A stretch of 64,000 nucleotides of DNA, from contig NZ_CP013417.1 in assembly GCF_001524445.2 (NCBI RefSeq), positions 2,356,001 through 2,420,000 of the forward strand, in the 5' to 3' direction. Numbering within the stretch: position 1 is the first letter of the stretch; each line of letters starts with the position of its first letter. The notes beneath the pieces were generated by a model. The model was given only the letters and a program-made list of their open reading frames with translations, ran no database searches and had not been told where the DNA came from. A program made the translations under genes and the position numbers. Positions 46,179 through 55,425 of the stretch are shown in pieces. The stretch is from Burkholderia savannae. Its GTDB lineage: Bacteria > Pseudomonadota > Gammaproteobacteria > Burkholderiales > Burkholderiaceae.

Positions 46179-47101
46179 CAGTCGATGTCCACCTTGTCGA
46201 AGCGGACGCCCTTGAACACAGGTTCGCGCAACTCACCGCTCGGCAGACGTTCGAGGCAAGCAACCTCGCCGATCTTGTCGATGATTGCTGTCGGGTGAAA
46301 GAACCATTGCTCGCGCTCGGCGTTCGTCCCGCCCGCCGCCTTCACCGTCGTGCCGTCAGCGAACTGGAGGACAATCTTCCCGACCGTGCCTTCATACTTG
46401 CCCTCGCCTTCTTCCACGCCGACGATGCGCAGGTCGAACGTAACTCGCGGCTTGACCTTGATGATCGCGCCGTCACTCCCCGAGCCGGCCTTCCAGCCCG
46501 CATTCGGGTCACGCAGCACCGCGCCGTCGAAAGCGCGCTTGTCGCCGTGCGCACACAGCCCGTCCGCCGCCATCATCGGATCACCGTAGGTGCCTGCGTG
46601 GAACAACGGGCAGAGGAACACCGTGTCGCTCTCGGTGAAGCCACGCGTCCACACGGTCAGCGTCTCGTAGCGGCGCGAGAACGGATGCGGGCAGTGTCCT
46701 GCTTCGAAGTCCTCCAGCGGCATCACGTCGAACGCGGCCATCTGAAGATGCGGTGCATTCTCGTGGCGGCGGAACCATCCCGAGATGCGCTTCTGCGGAT
46801 AGCCGCGCGCCCATGCCTCACCGAGCACCGCGAACTGCTGCCCGCGCTGGAGGTGAGCACGGAACAGGTTCAGCAGACGCCGCCCGACGTGATCCATGCT
46901 GCGCACCTTCTCGCCGGTGCGGCTGATGATCTCGAAGTGCTGCAAGTTCAGCAGCTTCACGATGACGTTGCAGCCGTCGTACTTGTACTGGAGGTCGTAC
47001 TTCGTGGAGAGATCGCTGATCGCGGCCGCGCCGATGGCCTTCTTGCGTGCTGCGGAGAGGGAGCTGAACTCGACTGCCTTGTGAACGAGGTAGCGTGCCA
47101 T
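46178..47101 (-). CDS. ATP-dependent DNA ligase (T7 gp1.3-like)
   Basis: The 307-residue ligase has motif I YKYDGCNV with the adenylated K40, a central FTESDTVFLCPLF region, motif IV/V segment SDGAIIKVKPR, and a C-terminal OB-type domain (GKIVLQFADGTTVK). Length is near T7 ligase (359). It joins Okazaki fragments and recombination nicks. It is followed directly by RNA polymerase with overlapping stop and start codons. Confidence 0.93.
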   Translation of the reverse strand: MARYLVHKAVEFSSLSAARKKAIGAAAISDLSTKYDLQYKYDGCNVIVKLLNLQHFEIISRTGEKVRSMDHVGRRLLNLFRAHLQRGQQFAVLGEAWARGYPQKRISGWFRRHENAPHLQMAAFDVMPLEDFEAGHCPHPFSRRYETLTVWTRGFTESDTVFLCPLFHAGTYGDPMMAADGLCAHGDKRAFDGAVLRDPNAGWKAGSGSDGAIIKVKPRVTFDLRIVGVEEGEGKYEGTVGKIVLQFADGTTVKAAGGTNAEREQWFFHPTAIIDKIGEVACLERLPSGELREPVFKGVRFDKVDID

Positions 47102-47114
47102 CTAATAGGATTCC

Positions 47115-47825
47115 TTAATAAGCGGTTGCAAAGAAGTCGGCGTACGACGCGGCCATGATCGACACCTCAGCCCCGAGGTCATCTAGCGAGCCGTCGTTGT
47201 CGATGATCTCCATGCCGGGGATCGTCACCGCGCCTTCCGTGAGCGCAGCAGCGAGCTGTTCGCTAACATGCTCAGCAACAGGCGATACGTCCGGGCGGCG
47301 GACGAGAATGATCTTGTCGGCGACCGCGGCCTCGTTCTCGAAGCGGCAATCCGTGACTAGCACGATGCCGGGCAGCGCGTCCCACTTCGCGCGGGCCAGT
47401 TTGATCCAGAAGTCCTCGTTGACCTTGCGGCCTGCGTTGCCGATGGTCTGCATGAACTGGCGCGGACTGATCGAGTAGTACGGGAACGTCGAGGTCTTGT
47501 CCGCGAGGAACTCCTCGCAGTCGTCGTAGGTGTGCGCAAACAAATCTGCTCGCGTGTTCATCGGGAGCAGGCGGCAGAACTTGTTCTCGATTGCGTCGAA
47601 CAGTCGGTTCTCGAACTCATCTCGTCCGACGACGTGCGGCGTTTCCTTCGTCTCGCGACGGAACGGATTCAGCCCGATGTGATCTGCGATGTCGCGCAGG
47701 TAGTCCGCGAAGCCGCCGATGACGACGTGCTTGAGCCCTGCGCTGACCAGCCCTCGCTGGAGAATCTGCGCAACCGTGTCCTTGCCAGCGCCAGCCAGCC
47801 CCATGATTCCGACTACCTTAGCCAT
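47115..47825 (-). CDS. Deoxynucleoside monophosphate kinase-like protein
   Basis: The 236-residue protein begins with a P-loop GLAGAGKDT (residues 9-17) and has SPRQFMQTIGNAGR and VTDCRFENEA, as in T4 gp1-type dNMP kinases. GGGAGGATGT before the ATG decides the start at 47825 over a longer frame. It would raise dNTP precursors for phage replication. It overlaps the MazG-like gene by 8 bp. Confidence 0.88.
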   Translation of the reverse strand: MAKVVGIMGLAGAGKDTVAQILQRGLVSAGLKHVVIGGFADYLRDIADHIGLNPFRRETKETPHVVGRDEFENRLFDAIENKFCRLLPMNTRADLFAHTYDDCEEFLADKTSTFPYYSISPRQFMQTIGNAGRKVNEDFWIKLARAKWDALPGIVLVTDCRFENEAAVADKIILVRRPDVSPVAEHVSEQLAAALTEGAVTIPGMEIIDNDGSLDDLGAEVSIMAASYADFFATAY

Positions 47826-48045
47826 ACATCCTCCCGTAATTTTTGAGCTTGACCAGCTTCCGGTCATGGACCTTCTCGCTGCGAACGACGTTGTGTTCCA
47901 TGAGAAGCTCGGCCAACGCGAACACGTCGCCGAGTTCCTGTTCGAGCAGCTTCCTGCTGCCCTTCCCTTGAATGAGCTTGATCGCGGCCTGCGCCAACTC
48001 GCCGCCTTCGCTCGATAGGTGTTGCAGTGCCCCGACCTTGTTCAT
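47818..48045 (-). CDS. Small MazG-like protein
   Basis: The 75-residue product has LSSEGGELAQAAIKL and LEQELGDVFALAELL, resembling the ExxE and ExxD metal-binding helices of MazG-type nucleotide pyrophosphohydrolases. It is shorter than stand-alone MazG domains (about 100), so it may act as a multimer. Its ATG overlaps the previous stop (TGATG). A house-cleaning or alarmone-lowering role is known for phage MazG but is inferred here. Confidence 0.7.
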   Translation of the reverse strand: MNKVGALQHLSSEGGELAQAAIKLIQGKGSRKLLEQELGDVFALAELLMEHNVVRSEKVHDRKLVKLKNYGRMYG

Positions 48046-49244
48046 CAGTTGACGTGGGCCAGTTGAATGACGAAGCTGTCGTACAGCGTGAAGCGCGAGT
48101 CGTCGCGCGGCGTATGGAAGCCCATCCACTGCGCGGGCACGGACGAGAACCCGGCGATGGAGCTGTACTCGACGCCTTCGTTGTCGCTGCCGAAGAACGC
48201 ACCGTTCACGACGTACTGCCCGGAATTGAACGAGCAGACGTTGTGCTTGTCGCCCATGCGGAAGAAGGTGATGTACTTGCCGAGCTGTTCGCTGCGTTTG
48301 ATCTTGTGCGCCTTCATCGCCTGCTCGGTGACGCTCACGCCGACGCCGTGCTCGTACAGCACGGTCTGTCCGTAGATGTGCGCCGTGGTGAACACGCCGT
48401 CCGGGATGTCGAAGCGGACATGGCCCATGCGCGCCGCGTGGCACAGCAGCTCCAGCGCCTTGTACAGCGGGTAACTCAATTGCTCGCGACCCGGACGGAA
48501 CTGCGTGATGCCATGGCCGTCCCAATCGTGATTGCCGGTAACGCACGGCACATCGAGCTGGATGCCAAGCTGCGCAAGCGGCTTGAGGATGAACTCGAAG
48601 ATGCCGACCGTCGCATCGTGAATCTGTTGCGCCGTGCCGGTGTCGGTAGCTCGTGCGCTGTTGTCGTGCTTCTTGTCCGACTCGATGATGTCGCCGATGA
48701 TGGCGAGGATGATCCGCTCGACGTTGTACCCCGCGTCGATCTTCTGCTTGATCTGGAACAGCAGCGCCTCGCCGAGTGCGCGCAGTCGGTTGAAGGCGAT
48801 CGTCGTGTTGTACGTCCCGCTGAGCTTGCCGATCTGCAAGTCGCTGAGCAGAATCTCGACCGTCAGGGGCGTCGCCCCACGAGGTACACGCTTGGCCTTG
48901 ACAGGCGGGATGCGCTTCGTGCTCAGCGTGCGCACCGCATCTGCGATGCCATCGAGGAAAGCCTCCCGAGTACCGACACGGCCCAGCGCCTCATCCAATG
49001 CACGGCGCAACCGATTGTTCTCCGTACGGGTGTTGCGGAGAGAAGCCAGTTCCTTGACCCGATCCTGCGCTTGCGGCAGCTCGGTCGAATCGAGTTTGCT
49101 GACCCAATACCGTGCGAGCTGCGGACTGACCGCACCTCGGCCAAGCTCGGTGAGCAGTGACGCGGCCTTAGCCATGCGCCCCTCTGCTTCTGCATAGGCA
49201 TCCTGAATTTCTTTGTCACTGAAGTCCTTACGGGAAACCTGCAT
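48045..49244 (-). CDS. Calcineurin-like metallophosphoesterase
   Basis: The 399-residue protein has a helical N-terminus (KEIQDAYAEAEGRMAKAASL with LARYWVSKL, like a small DNA-binding helix-turn-helix) and a catalytic domain with LLSDLQIGK (D135, Q137 where His is usual), GDIIES (D185), TGNHDW (N238, H239) and YEHG. Such enzymes act on nucleic acid ends or nucleotides. Its place between endonuclease VII and nucleotide genes suggests DNA processing. The Gln in the first motif is also seen in some phage members. Confidence 0.85.
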   Translation of the reverse strand: MQVSRKDFSDKEIQDAYAEAEGRMAKAASLLTELGRGAVSPQLARYWVSKLDSTELPQAQDRVKELASLRNTRTENNRLRRALDEALGRVGTREAFLDGIADAVRTLSTKRIPPVKAKRVPRGATPLTVEILLSDLQIGKLSGTYNTTIAFNRLRALGEALLFQIKQKIDAGYNVERIILAIIGDIIESDKKHDNSARATDTGTAQQIHDATVGIFEFILKPLAQLGIQLDVPCVTGNHDWDGHGITQFRPGREQLSYPLYKALELLCHAARMGHVRFDIPDGVFTTAHIYGQTVLYEHGVGVSVTEQAMKAHKIKRSEQLGKYITFFRMGDKHNVCSFNSGQYVVNGAFFGSDNEGVEYSSIAGFSSVPAQWMGFHTPRDDSRFTLYDSFVIQLAHVN

Positions 49245-49645
49245 TAATCCTCCTTGGCGAGCTTGGCTTTGGCGCGGGCGACGCGTGCCTTCTTGTTACG
49301 TGCGAGGCGCTTCTCGTCCTCGGTCTTGTGGGATGGGTAGATGACGCCCTTGCCGACTCCGTGCAGCACAGAGCCAGTCTCAGCGTTCGGGCCGAGGTAC
49401 ACCGACACGTTGCGGAGGAACATCAGCGGGTCAACTCCTTGCCCGATGCGGAACGCCCAATTCTCGATCTTGCCGAGCACCGCGTTGCACCAGCGGCACA
49501 CCACGGCTCGGCACTCGCCAGTGCGGTGATCGTGGTCAACCACGGTGTCGTCGTCCATCAGACGCTCGCACAACGGGCAATGCGGTTTCTCTCTTTGCCA
49601 CCGCTTGCGGTAGCCAGTCAGCTCAGTCTTGCTGAGTCGCCTCAT
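49244..49645 (-). CDS. Recombination endonuclease VII
   Basis: The 133-residue protein has the EndoVII zinc-binding pairs C23-x2-C26 and C50-x2-C53 and the catalytic DHDHRTG (residues 37-43). The C-terminus is basic (KKARVARAKAKLAKED). It resolves branched DNA before packaging, taking the place of T7 gp3. It overlaps the exonuclease gene by 23 bp in another frame. Confidence 0.95.
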   Translation of the reverse strand: MRRLSKTELTGYRKRWQREKPHCPLCERLMDDDTVVDHDHRTGECRAVVCRWCNAVLGKIENWAFRIGQGVDPLMFLRNVSVYLGPNAETGSVLHGVGKGVIYPSHKTEDEKRLARNKKARVARAKAKLAKED

Positions 49646-50570
49646 GGGCGATTACCTCCTTCATTCGAATTCGATCATGTAGCCGCCGTACAGCAGGGAG
49701 TAAGTCACTGCCTGCTGGTACGCACGAGATAAACTCGTGAATCGGCGCGTCATGGGTTCGCCTGATCCAGAGTAGGGCGGCCTGCTCAACAAGACGGTCG
49801 GCCCACTCGCTTCCATAGTTTCCTGCGTACGCCGCAGCCACAACTTCGTAAGCGTCTGCATCCGAGTGAGTACCCGACAGCATCTCTGCCGCCGTTGCTT
49901 CGCCGCAGTTCTTGCCTTCATGCTTCTCCAGTCCGGGGATATGGTCAGCCGAGTCGCCTTGAAGCATCTGGAGCCAGAACCACTTCGTCCCGTACACCAA
50001 ACCATCCGCGCCGATCACCTCGTAAGCGCCGAGCGGCACATGCACGAGCAGGTAGTCAGTCCACGTCAGATGTGTGCCGGGAAGCATCCGCATGTCCTTG
50101 TCGCGGGTGTGGATCACCACATCACGCACCGGATTCATACAGTTAGAGGCGAGGCCCATTCCGTCGTCCGCTTCGCGGTCGCGCCACAGCCGCCTGTCCC
50201 ACGGCTTGTAAGGGGCCAGCTCCAGATATTCGCGGACGAAGCGCCAGTTCACGGGCTTGTGCCCTTGGCGTTGCCCTTGATACGGCTTCACGGTTGCCGC
50301 GTGGAACCGCTTGCCCTTGTCCGACGCTGCGTGCGTCAGGTGGATGACGCACCGGGTAGCGCCCGCCATACGGGCCGCTGTCTCGATGCGCTGATCGGTG
50401 ATGAAGCGTGCCGTCGCCGCTTGCGTCTCGCTGCCACCAGCGCAGAAGTACGCGGCGTAGTCGCCGTCTAGGTGAAGCGTCCGGCCCGGCACAACCTCTT
50501 GCGCCGAGTCGGACATCGCCCCCACTTCGACCTTGGCTGCGGCTGCTTCGATCTCAGCCGCGAAGGACAT
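49623..50570 (-). CDS. 5'-3' exonuclease (T7 gp6-like)
   Basis: The 315-residue protein has LHLDGDYAAYFCAGG at the metal site, a conserved KRFHAATVKPYQGQR region, HTRDKDMRMLPG, and LQGDSADHIPGLEK, the helix-hairpin signature of the FEN/T7 gp6 family. It removes primers and degrades host DNA. The ATG at 50568-50570 overlaps the SSB-like stop (TGATG), which decides this start over a TTG one codon earlier. Confidence 0.92.
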   Translation of the reverse strand: MSFAAEIEAAAAKVEVGAMSDSAQEVVPGRTLHLDGDYAAYFCAGGSETQAATARFITDQRIETAARMAGATRCVIHLTHAASDKGKRFHAATVKPYQGQRQGHKPVNWRFVREYLELAPYKPWDRRLWRDREADDGMGLASNCMNPVRDVVIHTRDKDMRMLPGTHLTWTDYLLVHVPLGAYEVIGADGLVYGTKWFWLQMLQGDSADHIPGLEKHEGKNCGEATAAEMLSGTHSDADAYEVVAAAYAGNYGSEWADRLVEQAALLWIRRTHDAPIHEFISCVPAGSDLLPAVRRLHDRIRMKEVIAHEATQQD

Positions 50571-51490
50571 CAAAACGGCAGGTCGTCGTCCAGCCCGTCC
50601 TCCTCCAGCTCGGATTCGAGCGTGGATGCCGAGTCCGCTTTCGGATCGGGCAGTTTGGCGTCATCGGTCTTCGGTGCGTCCTTCGTCTTCGCAGCTTCCT
50701 TCTTCTCCGCAATCGCCTGCTCCGGCGACTTCCCCACGCTGTTCAGCGCCTCGTCGTCGATGCCGTCGAGGATGGCTTCGATGGGCGAGCCCTTAAAGTT
50801 CTTCGCAGCCTTGATGGCGAGCTGGAACACATTCTTCGAACGGGCCGGTGCCGTGACCTCGCCCTTGTCGTTCTTGCGCTCTGGGTACTCGCCGTCGATG
50901 TAGATGCTGTCCCACATACCCTTGCTCGGGCTGTCCCACAAGAACAGTTTCACCGGGGTAACGGCGGGCGGGACATTCACGCGGCGGCTCTCGCCCGTCT
51001 CAGCGTCTTCAACAATCGGCGGGGCGATGGTGAACGCGCCTGCCGTGCGGTCGTACAGATCGACAGCAACGCGCTCCTTGCCCTGCCGATCCTTGTATGT
51101 ACGGTGGACAACGCGGCCACGGTACGCACCGCCGAGCAGCTCCGCAAAAATCTTCGCCTTGCCCTCGTAGTTCATCGTGCGGAACAGTTTGAAGAACCGC
51201 GCCTTCTCGTTCAACGACTTCGACAGATCGATGCTGATGCGCTGAGCGTCGCCATGTTCGTTCAGCGGGTAGTTCTTGCCGTGCAGTTCGAACACGAGGC
51301 GAACCCAATCTTCGATCTTCGGCTGGTTCTGGAACGTGACTTCTCGCTTACCGAGTTCGAGGTAGCCCACGAGGCGCAGCAGGCACGCCCCTTCGGCGGG
51401 CGGGGTGTAGTCGCCACCGCTCGATGCGACGTTCATGTCCTTCGAGGTTGCCGCTGCTGCTGCGATTGCTGCTTGGTAATCAAACGTCAT
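50570..51490 (-). CDS. Single-stranded DNA-binding protein-like
   Basis: The 306-residue protein has an OB-like N-terminal region (ACLLRLVGYLELGKREVTF; WVRLVFELHGK), a middle KIFAELLGGAYRGRVVHRTY segment, and an acidic tail ending GLDDDLPF, much like the DDDIPF end of bacterial SSB that recruits partners. AGGAGAACGC before the ATG fixes the start. It is the gp2.5 equivalent by position between polymerase and exonuclease, but is longer (gp2.5 is 232). Confidence 0.82.
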   Translation of the reverse strand: MTFDYQAAIAAAAATSKDMNVASSGGDYTPPAEGACLLRLVGYLELGKREVTFQNQPKIEDWVRLVFELHGKNYPLNEHGDAQRISIDLSKSLNEKARFFKLFRTMNYEGKAKIFAELLGGAYRGRVVHRTYKDRQGKERVAVDLYDRTAGAFTIAPPIVEDAETGESRRVNVPPAVTPVKLFLWDSPSKGMWDSIYIDGEYPERKNDKGEVTAPARSKNVFQLAIKAAKNFKGSPIEAILDGIDDEALNSVGKSPEQAIAEKKEAAKTKDAPKTDDAKLPDPKADSASTLESELEEDGLDDDLPF

Positions 51491-51501
51491 GCGTTCTCCT
51501 A

Positions 51502-53940
51502 TCAGTGAGTAAAGGTCGGCTCGTAGCCGTTCATGAATTGCTTGCGAAGCCACGGTCGCGCCTTGGCAACTATCGCCTCGAACTCGGGATCGTCGATCTT
51601 GTTCTCGGTCCCCATGTTTGGCCCCCATACCGTGTCTGTCGGGACAGGCAGCGGGATCGACCATTGCAGGAACCACGAGAAGAAGTTGGATGCCTCGGAC
51701 ATGCATGCATGGAGCAGGGCTGCTGCCTTCACGGCAACGTCCTTGTGGGCGTCGGCGTACTCGGCGTCATGCACCTGATTGACGAGCAGGGCCAGCATCT
51801 TGAAGTTCTCGTACGTGTAGAACGCACGCACCGTCAGCCACATACCGGCCTTCGCGATCTCTCCGCCCTCACCCTGCACTTCGTAATTCTTGATCTCGGT
51901 CGGCATGAAGTTGCGGAGGATGCCGCGCTTCACGAGGAAGTCCGGGGCGAGAGTCTCCTTGTACGTGTAGAGCTTGCCACCCGGTGTCCGGCTATGCCCG
52001 ACGCCGAGCTGCACGTCCGCACCGTTCGCTGGATGCTTCAGCCAGATACCAGCGGGCTCGCGGCTCGCCTTGATCTCCTCGGTCTTCTTCTCGAAGTACG
52101 CGGGGACTTCGTGATAGCGCTCGTCCTCGGCCTGCGCCAACGCCTCGACTTCCTCCAGCGGCATACCCGTGGACTCCGCGATGGTCTTGTTGCCTGCACC
52201 ATACGCCCGCTGGAACGAGAACACCTTCGCGCCGGTTCGCTTGTAGTCCCACTCGGGATCGGCGATGACCTTGCACAGCTCGTACACTTCCTCGTACGTC
52301 TTGCCTTCCTTCGCAGCGAGACGCACGCAGTGCATGTCCTTGCCCGACTTCAAGTCCTCGATCAGCTTCTCGGCCTTCGTCAGAATCGCTTGGACGTACA
52401 CTTCCAGCGAGCTGAAGTCGGACTGGATGATGACGCCATCCTCGCCCCATCGCGACTCGAACACTTCCTTCACGCGGGACTTCTGCCCCTTGCTCAAGTT
52501 CTGGAGGTTCGGATTGCTCGACGACAGCCGCCCCGTCACCGTGTTGGTGTGGTTCAGCATGTGATGCACGATGCTGTCAAGCTGCACAAGCGTCAGCATA
52601 CCGACGTGCGCCTTCTTCTTCTCGTCGTAGCGGATGAAGTACGTGCCTAGGTCTTTCGTCAGTGCCTGCACACGGGCCATCGCGTCGAGGAACGGGATGC
52701 CTCGATTTCCGAGAGCTTCGATCACGTCGCCTGCGGTGCTGTACACGCCCGGCTCGCTGCTCTCCCACTTCTTGTCGCCCTTGGTGTATCCCTCGAACGT
52801 GTAGAAGTGGTCTTCGATGCGAGTCTTCGGGCCGCGCTCCTTGTCGGGCACCGTTACCTGCTTCGTCTTCGGCTCGCCCTTGTTCTTGCCGCCCGCGTAC
52901 GTGGCAACCACGAGGCCATGCTTCTCCACGTCTTCGAAGCTCGCCGTCGTGCCGTCCTCCAGAACGTAGTGCGTCTCCTTCTTCTGGTAATACTGGAGGT
53001 TCCCTTCGTCATCCAGCACCGGAGCCGGGGCTTTGTACTTGACCTTGCCGCCGAAGATCAGCGCGGACTTGTGGAAGCGACTATTCCAGTTGAACTCGAA
53101 CGGCAGGTCCGCCGGGATGTAGCTGTTCACCTCGACCAGCTTCGCGGCCAGCTCGTCCTCGACCTCCTTCGCCAGCTCCTTCGCAAGCGTCTGGTTCACG
53201 AACATGCCGTTCAGCTCACACTCGATGGTGTAGATGAGCGCGCCCATGTTCATGAAGATCGAACGGAGCTGGCCTCGCTTGTTCGCGATGAGGTACTGGC
53301 TGCGGAAGATCAGCTCGGTGTTTCCGATGTCGCCGTGCTCCCACTCGCCGTTTGTCTCGAACCCGACGAGGTAGTCCATCAGCTTGTCGCGGGGAATGTC
53401 GATGGTATCGACGCCCTGCTCCCACATCAGTTTCACCTCATCCAGCTTGGCGTTACCGCCGTGCTCGATTGCTGTGGTGCCGAGGTCGAGCATATGCGCT
53501 TCCTGCGCCTGCCCCTTCAGCAGATACTCGCCGAGCTGCGTGTCCCATACGAGGCCACCTTCGGCGACCCACTTCATCCACGCCTTGCGGTTGGCCTCGC
53601 GGTTGCTGTTTGGATTGCCGAGCGCGTACAGCACGTCGAACTTGATGTTGTGCCCAGCGAGAATCTTCGTGCCTGCGAGCAGCTTGATGAACCAGTCATC
53701 GCCCTGCATTCGCTTGCACGCCGCGATGCGCGCCTCCCGGTCGGCATCGACACCGGCCGCATCCGGGTAGTAAGCCGCGAATACGCCCGCGTCTCGCTTC
53801 TCCATTTTCGAGCCGACCAGTTTGAACGCTCGATGCGCGTTCGCTACGATGTAGTTGTCGGGGCTGAATGCGTTAGCGACCCGCTTGTACTCCTCCTTCG
53901 TGGAGGTTTCCAAGTCCCATACCTTGACCAGATTGGTCAT
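51502..53940 (-). CDS. Family A DNA polymerase (T7 gp5-like)
   Basis: The 812-residue polymerase has an N-terminal 3'-5' exonuclease (D9 and E11 in VWDLETS; LAGHNIKFD) and a polymerase domain with motif A VIQSDFSSLEVYV (about residue 507), motif B GAKVFSFQRAYGAGNKTIA, and motif C NQVHDAEYA (about residue 722). Length exceeds T7 gp5 (704), mainly through an insertion near residues 320-380. It should use host thioredoxin or another processivity factor. Confidence 0.96.
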   Translation of the reverse strand: MTNLVKVWDLETSTKEEYKRVANAFSPDNYIVANAHRAFKLVGSKMEKRDAGVFAAYYPDAAGVDADREARIAACKRMQGDDWFIKLLAGTKILAGHNIKFDVLYALGNPNSNREANRKAWMKWVAEGGLVWDTQLGEYLLKGQAQEAHMLDLGTTAIEHGGNAKLDEVKLMWEQGVDTIDIPRDKLMDYLVGFETNGEWEHGDIGNTELIFRSQYLIANKRGQLRSIFMNMGALIYTIECELNGMFVNQTLAKELAKEVEDELAAKLVEVNSYIPADLPFEFNWNSRFHKSALIFGGKVKYKAPAPVLDDEGNLQYYQKKETHYVLEDGTTASFEDVEKHGLVVATYAGGKNKGEPKTKQVTVPDKERGPKTRIEDHFYTFEGYTKGDKKWESSEPGVYSTAGDVIEALGNRGIPFLDAMARVQALTKDLGTYFIRYDEKKKAHVGMLTLVQLDSIVHHMLNHTNTVTGRLSSSNPNLQNLSKGQKSRVKEVFESRWGEDGVIIQSDFSSLEVYVQAILTKAEKLIEDLKSGKDMHCVRLAAKEGKTYEEVYELCKVIADPEWDYKRTGAKVFSFQRAYGAGNKTIAESTGMPLEEVEALAQAEDERYHEVPAYFEKKTEEIKASREPAGIWLKHPANGADVQLGVGHSRTPGGKLYTYKETLAPDFLVKRGILRNFMPTEIKNYEVQGEGGEIAKAGMWLTVRAFYTYENFKMLALLVNQVHDAEYADAHKDVAVKAAALLHACMSEASNFFSWFLQWSIPLPVPTDTVWGPNMGTENKIDDPEFEAIVAKARPWLRKQFMNGYEPTFTH

Positions 53941-54173
53941 TCCTCTAGGTGCCCCTTCAACGTGAGATACAGCGCATGGGCTGCGGTCGGGTCCAGCATC
54001 ACGAGGTCTTCAATGTCTTCTCGGATGGCGACCTCAAGCGGCGTACCGTCGTGAGGTTGCTGCGAAATACAGAACCATCCTTCTTCATCCCGCTCGATAA
54101 GCGTCTCGTACGAGCTGGCGCAACCGCCTGCACCCTTTGCCGTGAGTCGGTTAAGCTCTTTCCATTCAGCCAT
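53937..54173 (-). CDS. Small phage protein between helicase and polymerase
   Basis: The 78-residue acidic protein (CASSYETLIERDEEGWFCISQ, then LEVAIREDIEDLVMLDPTAAH) overlaps the polymerase start by 4 bp (ATGA) and follows helicase after one base. No family is recognised. A replisome-related role is possible by position only. Confidence 0.75.
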   Translation of the reverse strand: MAEWKELNRLTAKGAGGCASSYETLIERDEEGWFCISQQPHDGTPLEVAIREDIEDLVMLDPTAAHALYLTLKGHLEE

Positions 54174-54174
54174 A

Positions 54175-55425
54175 TCAGTCCTCGAACCTCGCTATCGATC
54201 CCTTGAACGAGACTTCGCGGCGCGGGTCTTGAGGTGCTCCGTCGCGGCGCTTCTTGTTCTTCGGTATGCTTATGAATCGGGTGTTCTGCAAGTCCACGTT
54301 GTTGCTGCGGCCGAGCATGATGACGGCATCCGCCGCACCCGCCTTACCTGTCTTGCTGTTCGCCAGCATGGAGAGCTTCGGGAACACCTCGCCGTCCGCC
54401 TCGCCGTTGAGCTGCGACGTTGCGATAGCTACGTGTTCGTACTTCACGGCGAGCACACGCGCCCGCTGATACAGCCATTCGAGAAGCTGGTCGGTACGCG
54501 TCCCGCCGTTTGTTGCCGTGCCGATGTCCGCCTGCACGTTGTCCAACATGTCGTACACGACTACTGCCGGATCAAGCTCCTTGATGATTTCCTCAAGGCG
54601 CGACATGGTGTAGTCGTGTACGTCGAACACGATGATGCGGTCGGTGCCGCCAATGGCCTTCAGGTATCCTTGATAGACGGTTCCCGCGCGGGACTTCTCC
54701 ACAAGTTCCGCGTTGTCTACGCCCAGCGCTGCGTTGAACAGGCGATGACGCAGCCTCTTGCCCGGTCCCTCGTTGTTCAACACGATGATCGGGCGGTCAC
54801 GTCCGGGCCACACCACGTCAACCTGCGGGGCCATGTACGTAAGCTCGCTCGCAAAGAACGTGGACTTCCCGCTGTCCACGCGGGCCGCAACGACGATGAA
54901 GTCGCCAGCTTGCGCGGGCGTCATGCTTTCGTTCAGACAGTTCAACCGCCAGTGAAGGCCGGTGTCGTTCGCCGTCTCCTCAAGCATGTCCTCGATGCGG
55001 GCCTTAACCTTCGGGAACTTCTTCTCCCTTGCGATCCACGTCTCATGCTGCTCAGCGAGGGACCGCAGCGCGGCGGTAAGGTCCACCTCGCCGTCGTTGA
55101 ATCCTTCGAGCGCGGTCTGTAGCTTCGTTGCCGTGGCGAGCGATACCAAGCGCTCGCGGATACCGTCCTCAGTTCCGGGCGGCGGCGGGTTCACTGAATC
55201 GAGAATGGCGGCACGGAAGACCGTCATGTTCTCGGGTTGTAGTTTCGGATGGAGTAATGCGAAGTAGGACAGGAACGCTGACGGGTCGATGCCCTGCGTC
55301 TCAGGATTGGCACGGAAGAACTTCCCGTAATCTTTGAGAATCGTTCGTGTCGCCAGCTCCAGAGAGTCCAGCGGCACGAAGTTAATCAAGCGTTCGTACT
55401 GTTCCCGCGTTCGCAGTAGCCTCAA
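54175..55425 (-). CDS. DnaB-like replicative helicase
   Basis: The 416-residue protein has a RecA-type core with Walker A ARVDSGKST (residues 181-189), Walker B VVVYDML near 283, IATSQLNGEADGE and GAADAVIMLGR. T7 fuses primase and helicase; here they are separate. The only standard start is a TTG at 55423-55425 overlapping the primase stop. A better ribosome site (AAGGAG) lies 21-25 nt upstream and would suit a longer N-terminus reading AIDSSLL before RLLRTREQ, but only with an ATC or ATT start. Confidence 0.92.
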   Translation of the reverse strand: MRLLRTREQYERLINFVPLDSLELATRTILKDYGKFFRANPETQGIDPSAFLSYFALLHPKLQPENMTVFRAAILDSVNPPPPGTEDGIRERLVSLATATKLQTALEGFNDGEVDLTAALRSLAEQHETWIAREKKFPKVKARIEDMLEETANDTGLHWRLNCLNESMTPAQAGDFIVVAARVDSGKSTFFASELTYMAPQVDVVWPGRDRPIIVLNNEGPGKRLRHRLFNAALGVDNAELVEKSRAGTVYQGYLKAIGGTDRIIVFDVHDYTMSRLEEIIKELDPAVVVYDMLDNVQADIGTATNGGTRTDQLLEWLYQRARVLAVKYEHVAIATSQLNGEADGEVFPKLSMLANSKTGKAGAADAVIMLGRSNNVDLQNTRFISIPKNKKRRDGAPQDPRREVSFKGSIARFED

